64,000 nt of DNA. Origin: Idiomarina seosinensis (GTDB lineage Bacteria; Pseudomonadota; Gammaproteobacteria; Enterobacterales; Alteromonadaceae). The stretch covers positions 109,315 through 173,314 of the forward strand of contig NZ_PIQF01000003.1 in the NCBI RefSeq assembly GCF_003987275.1. The letters run 5' to 3'. This document shows positions 1-7,648 of the stretch, one piece after another; positions within the stretch are counted from its first letter, which is position 1; each line of letters starts with the position of its first letter. A program made the position numbers and the translations under genes. The notes beneath the pieces are model-generated. The model did not search any database. It was not told the origin of the DNA and saw only the letters and a list, made by a program, of their open reading frames with translations.

Positions 1-627
1 GCCTCATTTGCTCAGGGAGCGGTAGTAGGTGCTTACATTCAGGGGTTCGAAACGGAAAATATGCGCTATGTCGGTGGTGCGCTTGACTGGCTAACGCCAT
101 TTACCGTACTAACTGGCCTGGGCCTGGTCGCTGGTTATGCGTTGCTTGGCGCAACCTGGCTGATCATGAAGTCCGAGGGCTCGACTCAAGAATGGGCTTA
201 CCGATTGGTTAAGCCACTGCTTGCGGTAGTACTGCTAATTTTCGCCATTATTAGCGTGTGGACACCGTTTGTTGACCCGTTTGTTGCGGAGCGCTGGTTT
301 AGTGGCATTTCACTGATCTGGTTGTTGCCGGTGCTGGGACTAGTCTGTGCTTACTGGATTTATAAATCGGTGAATAACAAGCGCGAAGGCAGCCCATTTG
401 TGGCTACCATGGGCCTGTTCATTTTCACCTACTTAGGCTTGTTAGCCAGCAAATGGCCGTACGTGGTTCCACCTAATTACACGCTGGCGGATGCAGCCTC
501 GGCTCATGAGTCACAACTATTCCTGTTGCTGGGTCTGTTGTTTGTTATCCCTATTGTGCTGGTATATACCGCTTGGACTTACTGGGTATTCCGCGGTAAG
601 GTCAAAGCGGATCAGGGTTATCATTAA
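1..627 (+). CDS. cydB: Cytochrome bd-type quinol oxidase subunit II, 5'-truncated
   Basis: This is the C-terminal 208 residues of CydB, the subunit that pairs with CydA in the membrane-bound quinol oxidase that reduces O2 to water. The frame is open from base 1, so the start lies outside the window; CydB is usually about 335-380 residues. The visible part opens with a QGAVVGAYIQGF-type segment and continues with four to five hydrophobic helices ending in a short charged tail, as in CydB/CioB proteins. The WLTPFTVLTGLGLV and YALLGATWLIMK segments are characteristic of the family. cydD follows 11 bases after the stop, so this is the usual cydB-cydDC arrangement. I cannot tell from this fragment whether it is the classical or the cyanide-insensitive type. 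Confidence 0.9.
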   Translation, partial: ASFAQGAVVGAYIQGFETENMRYVGGALDWLTPFTVLTGLGLVAGYALLGATWLIMKSEGSTQEWAYRLVKPLLAVVLLIFAIISVWTPFVDPFVAERWFSGISLIWLLPVLGLVCAYWIYKSVNNKREGSPFVATMGLFIFTYLGLLASKWPYVVPPNYTLADAASAHESQLFLLLGLLFVIPIVLVYTAWTYWVFRGKVKADQGYH

Positions 628-638
628 GGCGCAATAAA

Positions 639-2288
639 ATGGCTGCTGAATTTAAATCAGCGACGCGTTATTTAAGGCAACTCGCGGACCAAGTAAAACG
701 CCCCATCAAGAGGGCGTTTTTGTTTGGAATGGTAAAAACCGGTGCGGTTATTACGCAGCTGGGTTGCCTTGCCTATATTGCCGAAGCTGCGCTGGTTGAT
801 GGTGAAGGTGTTGGCTCACTTATCTTGCCCTGGACGATATTGAGTATTACGAGCCTCCTGCGGGTTAGCTCTCCGTATTGGCAACAGAAGTATCTGCAGC
901 AAGCAACGTTGCAAGCCACAGAGCATGCACGCCGACAATTACTGGCGCACTGGCATCAGCAAACTATATATGGCAGGCCACCTTCGGCCGCGGATGGGGC
1001 GTTGCAGTTAGAACCCATCGAAGCGTTGAAAGGGTACTTCGGTCGCTATCTGGTGCAGCAATACTTAGTTATTTTCTCTCCTTTAATGATATTAATGACC
1101 TGTTTTTATATTAATCCGGTTGTGGGTGTATTGTTGTTGTTTAGTGGGCCTATTATCCCGGTTTTCATGGCGCTGGTTGGCATGGGGGCCGAGAAATTAA
1201 GCCAAAAGCACGCTGAACAAACTCACGGTTTGAGCAGGGTGTTCACTGACAAGTTGCGTAACTTATCTACGATTCGTTTGTTTGATGCCGGTGATGCCGC
1301 CCTACAAGATGTTGCTGTTGCTGGTGAAGATTACCGAACTGCGACGATGTCTACGTTAAAGATCGCGTTCCTGTCTTCCGCGGTTCTGGAGTTTTTTGCC
1401 AGTGTCGCCATTGCAGGTGTGGCGCTTTACGTTGGCTTTGGTTTGCTGGGCTACATCGACTGGCTCGGAGCCGATCAGCTCACGTTGTTTAGCGGACTAT
1501 TTGTATTATTACTGGCGCCGGAATATTTTGCGCCTTTGCGGCAGTTTGCGCAAAGTTACCACGATCGCGCCGCTGCGGTAGGTGCAGCAACGCTGCTGGC
1601 AAGCCCCGATAAAGAGCCGCTGGCTAGGCGGGAACAAGCGGTCGGACAGACACAGAATGGATTGATTAGCTGGCAAAATCTCTCCGTTAATATAGCGCCA
1701 ATGCTAACCATAAAATATCCCGATGTGGCCATTCAGAAAAGCTCCTTAACGGTTATTGGCGGCGCCTCAGGAAGTGGCAAAACAACTCTGCTGAAAGTAT
1801 TGCTGGGGCAGCAGCCGTATGATGGTGCTTTGCATCGACCAGAACAGACTTCTGCGGTAGCAAAGGTAGCTTATTTTCCTCAACAGCCGTTTTTAACAGC
1901 GGCCTCAATTAGAAGCAACGTAAACCAATACCAGCAGCATAATGATGCCGATATTACCCAAGTGTTTGAACGGCTTAACCTGGACACATTATTAAACCAG
2001 TTGCCAGAGGGGCTTGATACCAAGCTGGGAGAGCGTGGACTGGGACTGTCGGGGGGCGAACGACGTCGGGTTGCTTTGGCGCGATGTATATTATCGAACC
2101 GGCCTTTTATTATTGCGGATGAGCCGACAGAGAACCTGGACGATGAGTCTGCGGCGGCTATCCGAAATAACTTAAAGTGGCTGGCAGAGCAAGGCATTAC
2201 TGTTATCGTAGCCAGTCATGACCAGGCTCTGAACCAGCTTGCGGACCAAACGGTGAGTCTGGAACAAACGGAGGTGGCTGGTGACTAG
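639..2288 (+). CDS. cydD: CydD, ABC transporter subunit for cytochrome bd assembly
   Basis: CydD is half of the heterodimeric inner-membrane ABC exporter CydDC. It is needed to assemble bd oxidase and has been linked to cysteine/glutathione export and to heme handling. The 549 residues hold about six N-terminal transmembrane helices and a C-terminal nucleotide-binding domain. The Walker A is GGASGSGKTT near residue 373, the signature LSGGE near 470 and Walker B FIIADEP near 490. The start at 639 has a modest AAGG Shine-Dalgarno overlapping the cydB stop, and the first 30 residues resemble the N-terminus of known CydD, so I keep it rather than Met31 at 729. A terminator-like hairpin lies inside codons 19-28. 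The gene overlaps cydC by 8 bases, which suggests coupled translation. Confidence 0.93.
   Translation: MAAEFKSATRYLRQLADQVKRPIKRAFLFGMVKTGAVITQLGCLAYIAEAALVDGEGVGSLILPWTILSITSLLRVSSPYWQQKYLQQATLQATEHARRQLLAHWHQQTIYGRPPSAADGALQLEPIEALKGYFGRYLVQQYLVIFSPLMILMTCFYINPVVGVLLLFSGPIIPVFMALVGMGAEKLSQKHAEQTHGLSRVFTDKLRNLSTIRLFDAGDAALQDVAVAGEDYRTATMSTLKIAFLSSAVLEFFASVAIAGVALYVGFGLLGYIDWLGADQLTLFSGLFVLLLAPEYFAPLRQFAQSYHDRAAAVGAATLLASPDKEPLARREQAVGQTQNGLISWQNLSVNIAPMLTIKYPDVAIQKSSLTVIGGASGSGKTTLLKVLLGQQPYDGALHRPEQTSAVAKVAYFPQQPFLTAASIRSNVNQYQQHNDADITQVFERLNLDTLLNQLPEGLDTKLGERGLGLSGGERRRVALARCILSNRPFIIADEPTENLDDESAAAIRNNLKWLAEQGITVIVASHDQALNQLADQTVSLEQTEVAGD
695..725 (+). terminator. Intrinsic-terminator-like hairpin inside the cydD start region
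   Basis: A perfect 9-bp stem (AAAACGCCC at 695-703 pairing with GGGCGTTTT at 712-720) with an 8-base loop runs into a T-rich tract (TTTTTGTTT). This is a textbook Rho-independent terminator shape, but it lies 56 bases inside cydD. It could lower cydDC expression relative to cydAB, with translating ribosomes masking the hairpin. The structure is seen; the role is inferred. Confidence 0.6.
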
Positions 2289-3915
2289 AACCGACTGGCG
2301 TTTGCTCAAACCCTGGTTGAAGCAGCTCAATAACTATCGCCTACAATTACTGCTTGGTGTTACGTTAGCGCTGGTTACCGCATTGTTTGGTATTGGCTTG
2401 CTTTCGTTATCGGGCTGGTTCATTACTGCGGCTGCACTCTATGTTGGGTTTGATATTTATACGCCAGGAGCCGGCATTCGCTTTTTCGCGATTGGTCGCA
2501 CGCTCAGCCGCTATCTTGAACGCCTGTTAAATCACGACTTAGTGCTGAAATTACAAGCACGCTGGCGTGTTGCGCTGTATCGGCTGTTGCAAACAACACC
2601 TCTTGAGAAGAACTTAAATTTCCGTGTTTCTGACACAGTGCAGCAATTAACGCGCAATCTTGATGCGATGGATAACCTACTGATTCGGCTGTTGATGCCG
2701 GTTATCGTTTTTACGTTAGCAAGCGCGTTATTATTAGTACTTTGGTCGCTATACAGCCCCTGGCTAAGTTTGCTACTGCTGCTGGGAGCTTTATTGATTG
2801 CTGGCAGTTGCGCATGGCTGGCCTTTAAAAGTCGCTCGTTGGCGGTTAAGTCGCTGGTGACACAACAGCGACTTCGCAGTGGTGCGATGAATCTTGCAGA
2901 CTCGGCTGCTGAACTTATTGCCTGGAGTGGCTTTAATCAGCAATCTGCCTCGCTATTAAATAACGCGCGATCGCTGGAAAATTTAGAAGTGAAAGGTTGG
3001 CGATATCAGCAACTGGCGCAATGGGTGACTGAGCTGATTACTCAGTTGGTGTTACTGTTGGTGTTTTTTGTGACATTAACTCAAATAGAGCAGCAGCATA
3101 TCGGCGCTGCCGAGGTCATTATGCTGGTGTTATCGGTGCTCGCCTGGCAGGAGCTTGCTGCTGAATTACCGGGCCAGTGGCTTAATTACGGCAAAACTCT
3201 GGCAGCAGCACGGCAGTTATTAAATCCGGCGGTAACAGGAACAGCGCCATCACATCATGCAAAGCAGCAACAGCAATTATCCATACCGATTATGGTTGAA
3301 TTGAAGGATATCAGCATTTGGCGCGAACAGCGGCTGCTGTTGCAACACCTTCACGTGACTTTTGAAGCGGGCAGAGTGCACTGGATTGAGGGAGCCTCTG
3401 GTAAGGGCAAAAGCACGTTGGCTGAAGTTTTAATGGGGATGTTACCAGCACAGCAATGGCGCGGGCAGGTAATCACACAGCCGCGAGTTAACTTGCCGGA
3501 GGTGACAGCATACCTAACGCAGGAGACAGAAATTCTGGATGGCTCGATTAAAGAAAATTTAAACCCAGGACGACAGCCGATCGCTGACCAGCGTTATTGG
3601 CAGGTATTACGTTGCGTTAATTTATCGGAGAAAGTGCGGGCATTGCCTGCAGGTTTATCGACCTTAATTGGTCCCCGCGGCATTCAATTGTCGGGCGGCC
3701 AGCTTCGTCGACTGGCGCTAGCCAGAGTGTTGCTGCAGGATAAGCCGGTTATGATTTTAGATGAGCCGTTTGCCGGTATTGAGCGTAGTTTGGTGGAAAA
3801 GATATTAGAGCGGATGGTGTCTGAATTTTCAGATAAAACCTGGATTATTATCAGTCATTTAAGCGTACAAGCGATCCAGCCAGAGATTCCGATTGGGGTG
3901 CATCTTAAGTTGTAA
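2281..3915 (+). CDS. cydC: CydC, ABC transporter subunit for cytochrome bd assembly
   Basis: This is the partner of CydD in the CydDC exporter at the inner membrane. It starts at a GTG that overlaps the end of cydD by 8 bases. The 544 residues contain six predicted helices and a nucleotide-binding domain. Walker A is EGASGKGKST near residue 368, the signature LSGGQLRRLALAR near 469 and Walker B VMILDEP near 489. The length fits CydC (about 570 in E. coli). The glutamate after the Walker B aspartate is present, so ATPase activity is expected. Transcription probably comes from the cydAB promoter outside the window. It converges on the next gene, with 57 bases between the stop codons. Confidence 0.93.
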   Translation: MTRTDWRLLKPWLKQLNNYRLQLLLGVTLALVTALFGIGLLSLSGWFITAAALYVGFDIYTPGAGIRFFAIGRTLSRYLERLLNHDLVLKLQARWRVALYRLLQTTPLEKNLNFRVSDTVQQLTRNLDAMDNLLIRLLMPVIVFTLASALLLVLWSLYSPWLSLLLLLGALLIAGSCAWLAFKSRSLAVKSLVTQQRLRSGAMNLADSAAELIAWSGFNQQSASLLNNARSLENLEVKGWRYQQLAQWVTELITQLVLLLVFFVTLTQIEQQHIGAAEVIMLVLSVLAWQELAAELPGQWLNYGKTLAAARQLLNPAVTGTAPSHHAKQQQQLSIPIMVELKDISIWREQRLLLQHLHVTFEAGRVHWIEGASGKGKSTLAEVLMGMLPAQQWRGQVITQPRVNLPEVTAYLTQETEILDGSIKENLNPGRQPIADQRYWQVLRCVNLSEKVRALPAGLSTLIGPRGIQLSGGQLRRLALARVLLQDKPVMILDEPFAGIERSLVEKILERMVSEFSDKTWIIISHLSVQAIQPEIPIGVHLKL

Positions 3916-3921
3916 TAGAAA

Positions 3922-3955
3922 GTGGCGACTGCCAGAGAAGTTGAGCAGTCACCAC
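3922..3955 (-). terminator. Hairpin between convergent cydC and the SQR fusion gene
   Basis: Eleven-base arms (3922-3932 and 3945-3955) pair with one mismatch around a 12-base loop. On the minus strand the stem is followed by TTTCTATT, a weak U-tract, so it may end transcription of the minus-strand sulfide operon. There is no U-tract on the plus side. Confidence 0.4.
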
Positions 3956-3972
3956 CGGTTGGGAACAAATGA

Positions 3973-5601
3973 CTATTTTTGTTTCTCTTCAAAGTTACAT
4001 GCGTCTTCCACGGATGCAGGTTTAGACTTAGTAACTGAATGGCTCGGAGCTGCTAACCATTCTTTGCCTTTTAGCATGACGTCCCAATAGAGCCAGGGCA
4101 GCATTTTCTCTTTAAGCAACCATGAAAGACGAGAAGGTTTGGTACCATTAACAAGCCAGGTGGGGAATGTTGGTAATAATTTACCACCGTAGCCAAATTC
4201 CGCTAACACAATTTTGCCGCGCTCGACTGTCAGTGGGCAGGAGCCATAACCGTCATAGACCGCAATGGCGGGCTTGCCGGAAAGCATAGACAGGACGTTT
4301 TCAGCTACGACTGGCGCCTGTTTACGTACTGCAGCAGCCGTCTTGGCATTAGGTGCGTTGGCAATATCCCCAAGCGCAAAAATATTGTGGTACTGAGTAT
4401 GTTGCAAACTCTCCGGACTTACATCAACCCAGCCCGCCTCGTCTGCGATAGGGCTTGTGGCAATAACCTCGGGGGCTTTTTGTGGGGGACAAACATGCAG
4501 CATGTCAAAGGGTTTGACTTCGGTCGTGGTGTTACCTTCAGCGTCGGTAACTGCAAAAGTGGCTCGTTGATTAGGACCATCGACAGCAGTCAGTTTGTTC
4601 TGGAGCTGCAGTTTAATGCCGTATTTATCGATGTATTTCTGCAGTGCAGGGACGTAAGCCTGCACGCCAAATAATGCGGCCCCGGCTGTACAAAAACTGA
4701 CGGAAATATTATCTAACAGGCCGTTTCTATGCCATTCGTCGCAGGATAGGTACATTGCCTTTTGCGGAGCTCCTGCGCATTTAATCGGCATCGGTGGCTG
4801 AGTAAATATAGCGTTGCCGGATTTTAACGACTGCACCAGCTCCCAGGTATAGGGGGCTAGATCAAACCGGTAGTTTGAAGTAACACCGTTTTTACCCAGT
4901 GTTTCGTTCAAGCCGGGTATTGCTTCCCAGTCGAGTTTCAAGCCGGTAGCCACAATAAGAGCTTTGTAGCTAAGCCGCTCGCCATTTTCCAGGGTGATTT
5001 GTTGTCGCTCAGGCTCAAATTTATTGGCTGCAGTTTGATACCAAGTGACTTGCTTTGGCATGACTGATGTCATTGTGCGTTTGGTCTGTGCCTGCGAGAA
5101 CACGCCGCCGCCAACCAAGGTCCACCCCGGCTGATAGTAATGAGCCTGTTGTGGTTCAATGATGGCGATGTCCTGATCGGGCTGGCGCTTAAGAATACTG
5201 GCCGCCACCGCTTGCCCACCAGCACCGCCACCGATAATAACAATATTGTGACTGGCAGCCGGAGTTTCTATGGACGACTCCGCTAATGTCCAGAGGTTAC
5301 GCGAGCGAGTGCCAGAGCGACAGTAGGCAAGTACAGGTCCGTCTAACTTATCTATGGCGGCCTTAAATTGTTGCACGTCGGCGTCGGTTATTTTACCTGA
5401 AATTACCGGCAAGTGGATAAAGTTGAGTCCGTTACTTTCAGCTGCTTGCTGAATAGCATCCGAGTTAACCTGATCGTCGCTTTCATTATCCGGACGATTA
5501 CAGATAATGGTAGTAAACCCCATGGAGGCGGCAACACTGACATCGTCGACGCTAATCTGCGGCGAGACGCTGAACTCTGGCGTTAATTTTTGAATGTCCA
5601 T
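3973..5601 (-). CDS. DUF442 phosphatase-like domain fused to sulfide:quinone oxidoreductase
   Basis: This is a 542-residue fusion. Residues 1-110 are a DUF442/beta-lactamase-hydrolase-like domain of the tyrosine-phosphatase fold. Its catalytic loop CRSGTRS starts at about Cys93 and looks like a rhodanese CxxGxR loop. Residues 118-540 are an FAD flavoprotein of the sulfide:quinone oxidoreductase type, with dinucleotide motif VIIGGGAGGQA near 121. It carries the conserved redox cysteines in PIKCAGAPQK and LHVCPPQK, and the late FALGDIANAPNAKT FAD motif. SQR oxidises sulfide to persulfide or polysulfide at the membrane and passes electrons to quinone; the fused loop could accept the sulfane sulfur, which is an inference. 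It lies 12 bases after the persulfide-dioxygenase-like gene, and its start has GGAG 8 bases upstream. Confidence 0.88.
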   Translation of the reverse strand: MDIQKLTPEFSVSPQISVDDVSVAASMGFTTIICNRPDNESDDQVNSDAIQQAAESNGLNFIHLPVISGKITDADVQQFKAAIDKLDGPVLAYCRSGTRSRNLWTLAESSIETPAASHNIVIIGGGAGGQAVAASILKRQPDQDIAIIEPQQAHYYQPGWTLVGGGVFSQAQTKRTMTSVMPKQVTWYQTAANKFEPERQQITLENGERLSYKALIVATGLKLDWEAIPGLNETLGKNGVTSNYRFDLAPYTWELVQSLKSGNAIFTQPPMPIKCAGAPQKAMYLSCDEWHRNGLLDNISVSFCTAGAALFGVQAYVPALQKYIDKYGIKLQLQNKLTAVDGPNQRATFAVTDAEGNTTTEVKPFDMLHVCPPQKAPEVIATSPIADEAGWVDVSPESLQHTQYHNIFALGDIANAPNAKTAAAVRKQAPVVAENVLSMLSGKPAIAVYDGYGSCPLTVERGKIVLAEFGYGGKLLPTFPTWLVNGTKPSRLSWLLKEKMLPWLYWDVMLKGKEWLAAPSHSVTKSKPASVEDACNFEEKQK

Positions 5602-5613
5602 TGACGGCTCCGG

Positions 5614-6492
5614 TTAAAAAAGATTGAGAGGAATTTTAAGATAACGTTGCTGATTATCCTCTTCCGGAGGAAACTGCCCCGCACGCATATTAATTTGCAC
5701 CGACGGCAGGATTAAGCGCGGCATATCAAGCGTAGCGTCCCGCTCAGCGCGCATTTTCACAAATTCGTCCTCAGTTGTATCTTTGCCCACGTGAATATTG
5801 TGCTGTTTTTCCTCGGCTACCGTAGTTTCGAAGGCATAATGGTCGCGATTTGGTGCTTTGTAGTCATGACACATAAATAAGCGAGTGTCGTCAGGGAGCT
5901 CGAAGACTTTTTGAATCGACCGGTACAGTGTGCGTGCATCGCCACCTGGGAAGTCGCAGCGGGCGGTGCCAAAATCGGGCATAAATAATGTGTCACCAAC
6001 AAATGCTGCATCACCGATAACATAAGTTAGGCAAGCGGGAGTGTGACCGGGGGTATGCAGTACTGTGGCCTGTAACTCGCCGATTTTAAATTGGTCACCG
6101 TCCGCGAATAGACGATCGAACTGACTACCATCACGGGCAAACTCAGTACCGGCGTTAAAGGCTTTGCCAAAAGTCTCTTGCACGGTTTTGATGTGTTCGC
6201 CAATACCCAGTTTAGCTTTTGTTTTGTCTTGTAGGTAAGGAGCCGCTGATAAATGGTCGGCATGAACATGAGTTTCTAAAATCCAGTCCACTGTTAATTT
6301 ATGCTGTTCAATAAAATCAATGATCGCCTGCGCTGACTGGTTAGCTGTGCGGCCGGCTGCGTAGTCGAAATCCAGAACCGAATCTATAATCGCGCAATGA
6401 CTAGATTCAGGATCCTGCACGACGTAACTGTATGTATTGGTTGGCTCATCAAAAAAGTGGTTAACCAACGGTTGTTGTTTAGTGTGCGACAT
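5614..6492 (-). CDS. MBL-fold hydrolase, persulfide dioxygenase-like (Blh/ETHE1 type)
   Basis: This metallo-beta-lactamase-fold protein has the motif HVHADH at residues 75-80. Downstream metal ligands are HTPGH and the segment GTARCDFPGG, which is typical of the Blh/ETHE1-like group that oxidises glutathione persulfide to sulfite. I place the start at 6492 (MSHTKQQP, 292 residues): GAGG lies 8 bases upstream, whereas the longer frame reaching 6588 adds an unlike, AT-rich-encoded extension. An alternative ATG at 6507 is possible. It is co-transcribed with the SQR fusion gene 12 bases downstream, so together they would take sulfide to persulfide to sulfite. The AT-rich promoter region upstream holds several palindromes. 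Confidence 0.85.
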   Translation of the reverse strand: MSHTKQQPLVNHFFDEPTNTYSYVVQDPESSHCAIIDSVLDFDYAAGRTANQSAQAIIDFIEQHKLTVDWILETHVHADHLSAAPYLQDKTKAKLGIGEHIKTVQETFGKAFNAGTEFARDGSQFDRLFADGDQFKIGELQATVLHTPGHTPACLTYVIGDAAFVGDTLFMPDFGTARCDFPGGDARTLYRSIQKVFELPDDTRLFMCHDYKAPNRDHYAFETTVAEEKQHNIHVGKDTTEDEFVKMRAERDATLDMPRLILPSVQINMRAGQFPPEEDNQQRYLKIPLNLF

Positions 6493-6521
6493 ATTCTCGA
6501 ACCTCATATTATGCAATTCTT

Positions 6522-6550
6522 TTATATATCTAAAAGAAATAAGTATATAA
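6522..6550. promoter_or_regulatory. AT-rich inverted repeat upstream of the sulfide operon
   Basis: TTATATA (6522-6528) and TATATAA (6544-6550) form an inverted repeat with a 15-base spacer, 30 bases upstream of the MBL gene start. AT-rich inverted repeats of this kind are used by ArsR-type repressors, and a persulfide-sensor-like ArsR protein is encoded at 12686-12982. The link is an inference. Confidence 0.3.
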
Positions 6551-6645
6551 CTGAGGTTTAAGATACGCTGATCAAAAGCAATGTTCAAATAGTAATACGG
6601 TATAACTAATCGCTCTATTAGAACAAAACATATTATCGATAAAGT

Positions 6646-6660
6646 CGATTACAGTAATCG
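6646..6660. promoter_or_regulatory. Perfect palindrome in the divergent sulfide/peroxiredoxin promoter region
   Basis: CGATTAC-A-GTAATCG is a perfect 7-bp inverted repeat with one central base. It overlaps one of two direct copies of TAATCGCT (6608-6615 and 6656-6663); the first copy sits beside a CTAAT/ATTAG inverted repeat at 6606-6621. These are candidate operators between the divergent MBL-SQR operon and the peroxiredoxin operon. Confidence 0.35.
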
Positions 6661-6738
6661 CTAGTAAATAGGACGACTTTACTTGTTAATCTAACATTCT
6701 GTTATATGCTTATAACCAAGTTGATTTTGGAGGTGTAT

Positions 6739-6879
6739 ATGACAAATATTATTCGTAAAAGCCCATCGACAGGCAATCAATCGCCCGACGTTTGGGGAGT
6801 TTATGAACCGGGCAATTACCACCCGCTGAGGATGACGGAGAACATTACTTCAAAATTCCAGCGAATAAATTTTAAATAA
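6739..6879 (+). CDS. Small hypothetical protein (46 residues) upstream of the peroxiredoxin gene
   Basis: A 46-codon frame starts at an ATG with a very good Shine-Dalgarno (GGAGG at 6729-6733, spacing 5) and stops 31 bases before the peroxiredoxin gene. The product is basic and polar with no membrane segment, and has the aromatic/proline stretch VWGVYEPGNYHPL in its middle. I do not recognise a family. The strong ribosome site and operon position are the evidence that it is real. It may be a leader peptide or a small accessory protein of the peroxiredoxin. Confidence 0.5.
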   Translation: MTNIIRKSPSTGNQSPDVWGVYEPGNYHPLRMTENITSKFQRINFK

Positions 6880-6910
6880 AATTTTAGCTAAAACGAAAGA
6901 GGAAACGATT

Positions 6911-7543
6911 ATGAGTTTACGCATTGGTACTATCGCACCAAATTTTAAAATTGAAACCACTAACGGCACTATCGACTTTCATGAGTGGGCAAAGGGTTCG
7001 TGGACATTTTTCTTCAGCCATCCTGCTGACTACACGCCCGTTTGCACGACTGAAATGGGGCGTACGGCTCAGTTAGCGCCAGAATTTGCAAAGCGTAACG
7101 TTAAGCCTTTAGGCCTATCGACAGACACTGTCGAAGAGCATATGGGCTGGATCAAAGACGTTAACGAAACGCAGAATACGGTACTTGAGTTTCCGATTGT
7201 TGCGGACAAAGAGAAGAAAGTCTCTGAACTGTACGACATGATCCATCCTGATGAAGATAGTAACGCAGCCATTCGTTCGGTCTATATCATCGACCCGGAC
7301 ATGAAAATTCGTTTGACCATGACCTATCCAATGACCGTAGGCCGTAACTTCTCTGAAATTTTACGGGTTATCGATGCGCTTCAGACCACCGATAAAGATG
7401 AAGTGGCTTGTCCTGCCGATTGGCAGCCAGGCCAGTCAGTGATTATTCGCCCAAGCGTATCCGACGAAGATGCGAAGGTAAAATTCCCGCAAGGCTGGGA
7501 AACTCTTCGCCCATACCTGCGATTAACCGATCTGGATAAGTAA
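6911..7543 (+). CDS. Peroxiredoxin, 1-Cys (Prx6-type)
   Basis: This 210-residue thiol peroxidase reduces H2O2, organic hydroperoxides and possibly peroxynitrite in the cytoplasm. The peroxidatic site HPADYTPVCTTE has its cysteine at residue 45, and the C-terminal arm with PADWQPGQ is typical of the Prx6 group. A second cysteine near residue 167 (VACPADW) sits where many bacterial members have one. Its role as a resolving cysteine is uncertain. The start has GAGGAAA a few bases upstream. It is preceded by the 46-codon gene and followed by a clear terminator, and it diverges from the sulfide-oxidation operon. Confidence 0.93.
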   Translation: MSLRIGTIAPNFKIETTNGTIDFHEWAKGSWTFFFSHPADYTPVCTTEMGRTAQLAPEFAKRNVKPLGLSTDTVEEHMGWIKDVNETQNTVLEFPIVADKEKKVSELYDMIHPDEDSNAAIRSVYIIDPDMKIRLTMTYPMTVGRNFSEILRVIDALQTTDKDEVACPADWQPGQSVIIRPSVSDEDAKVKFPQGWETLRPYLRLTDLDK

Positions 7544-7567
7544 CTCCTGACGTTACATTGTGAATAA

Positions 7568-7597
7568 GAGGCCGTGCATCTAGCGCGGCCTTTTTTT
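7568..7597 (+). terminator. Rho-independent terminator after the peroxiredoxin gene
   Basis: AGGCCG (7569-7574) pairs with CGGCCT (7586-7591) within a GC-rich stem-loop, followed by a run of seven T. It lies 25 bases after the peroxiredoxin stop. Confidence 0.85.
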
Positions 7598-7648
7598 ATA
7601 GTGTAAAATAGAATAACTATATTCATTTAATGCATATGAGGTGGCAAC

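Noticed and set aside
2281-2288. Possible frameshift at the cydD/cydC junction
   Set aside because: The 8-base overlap with a GTG start is a normal coupled arrangement and both proteins are full length.
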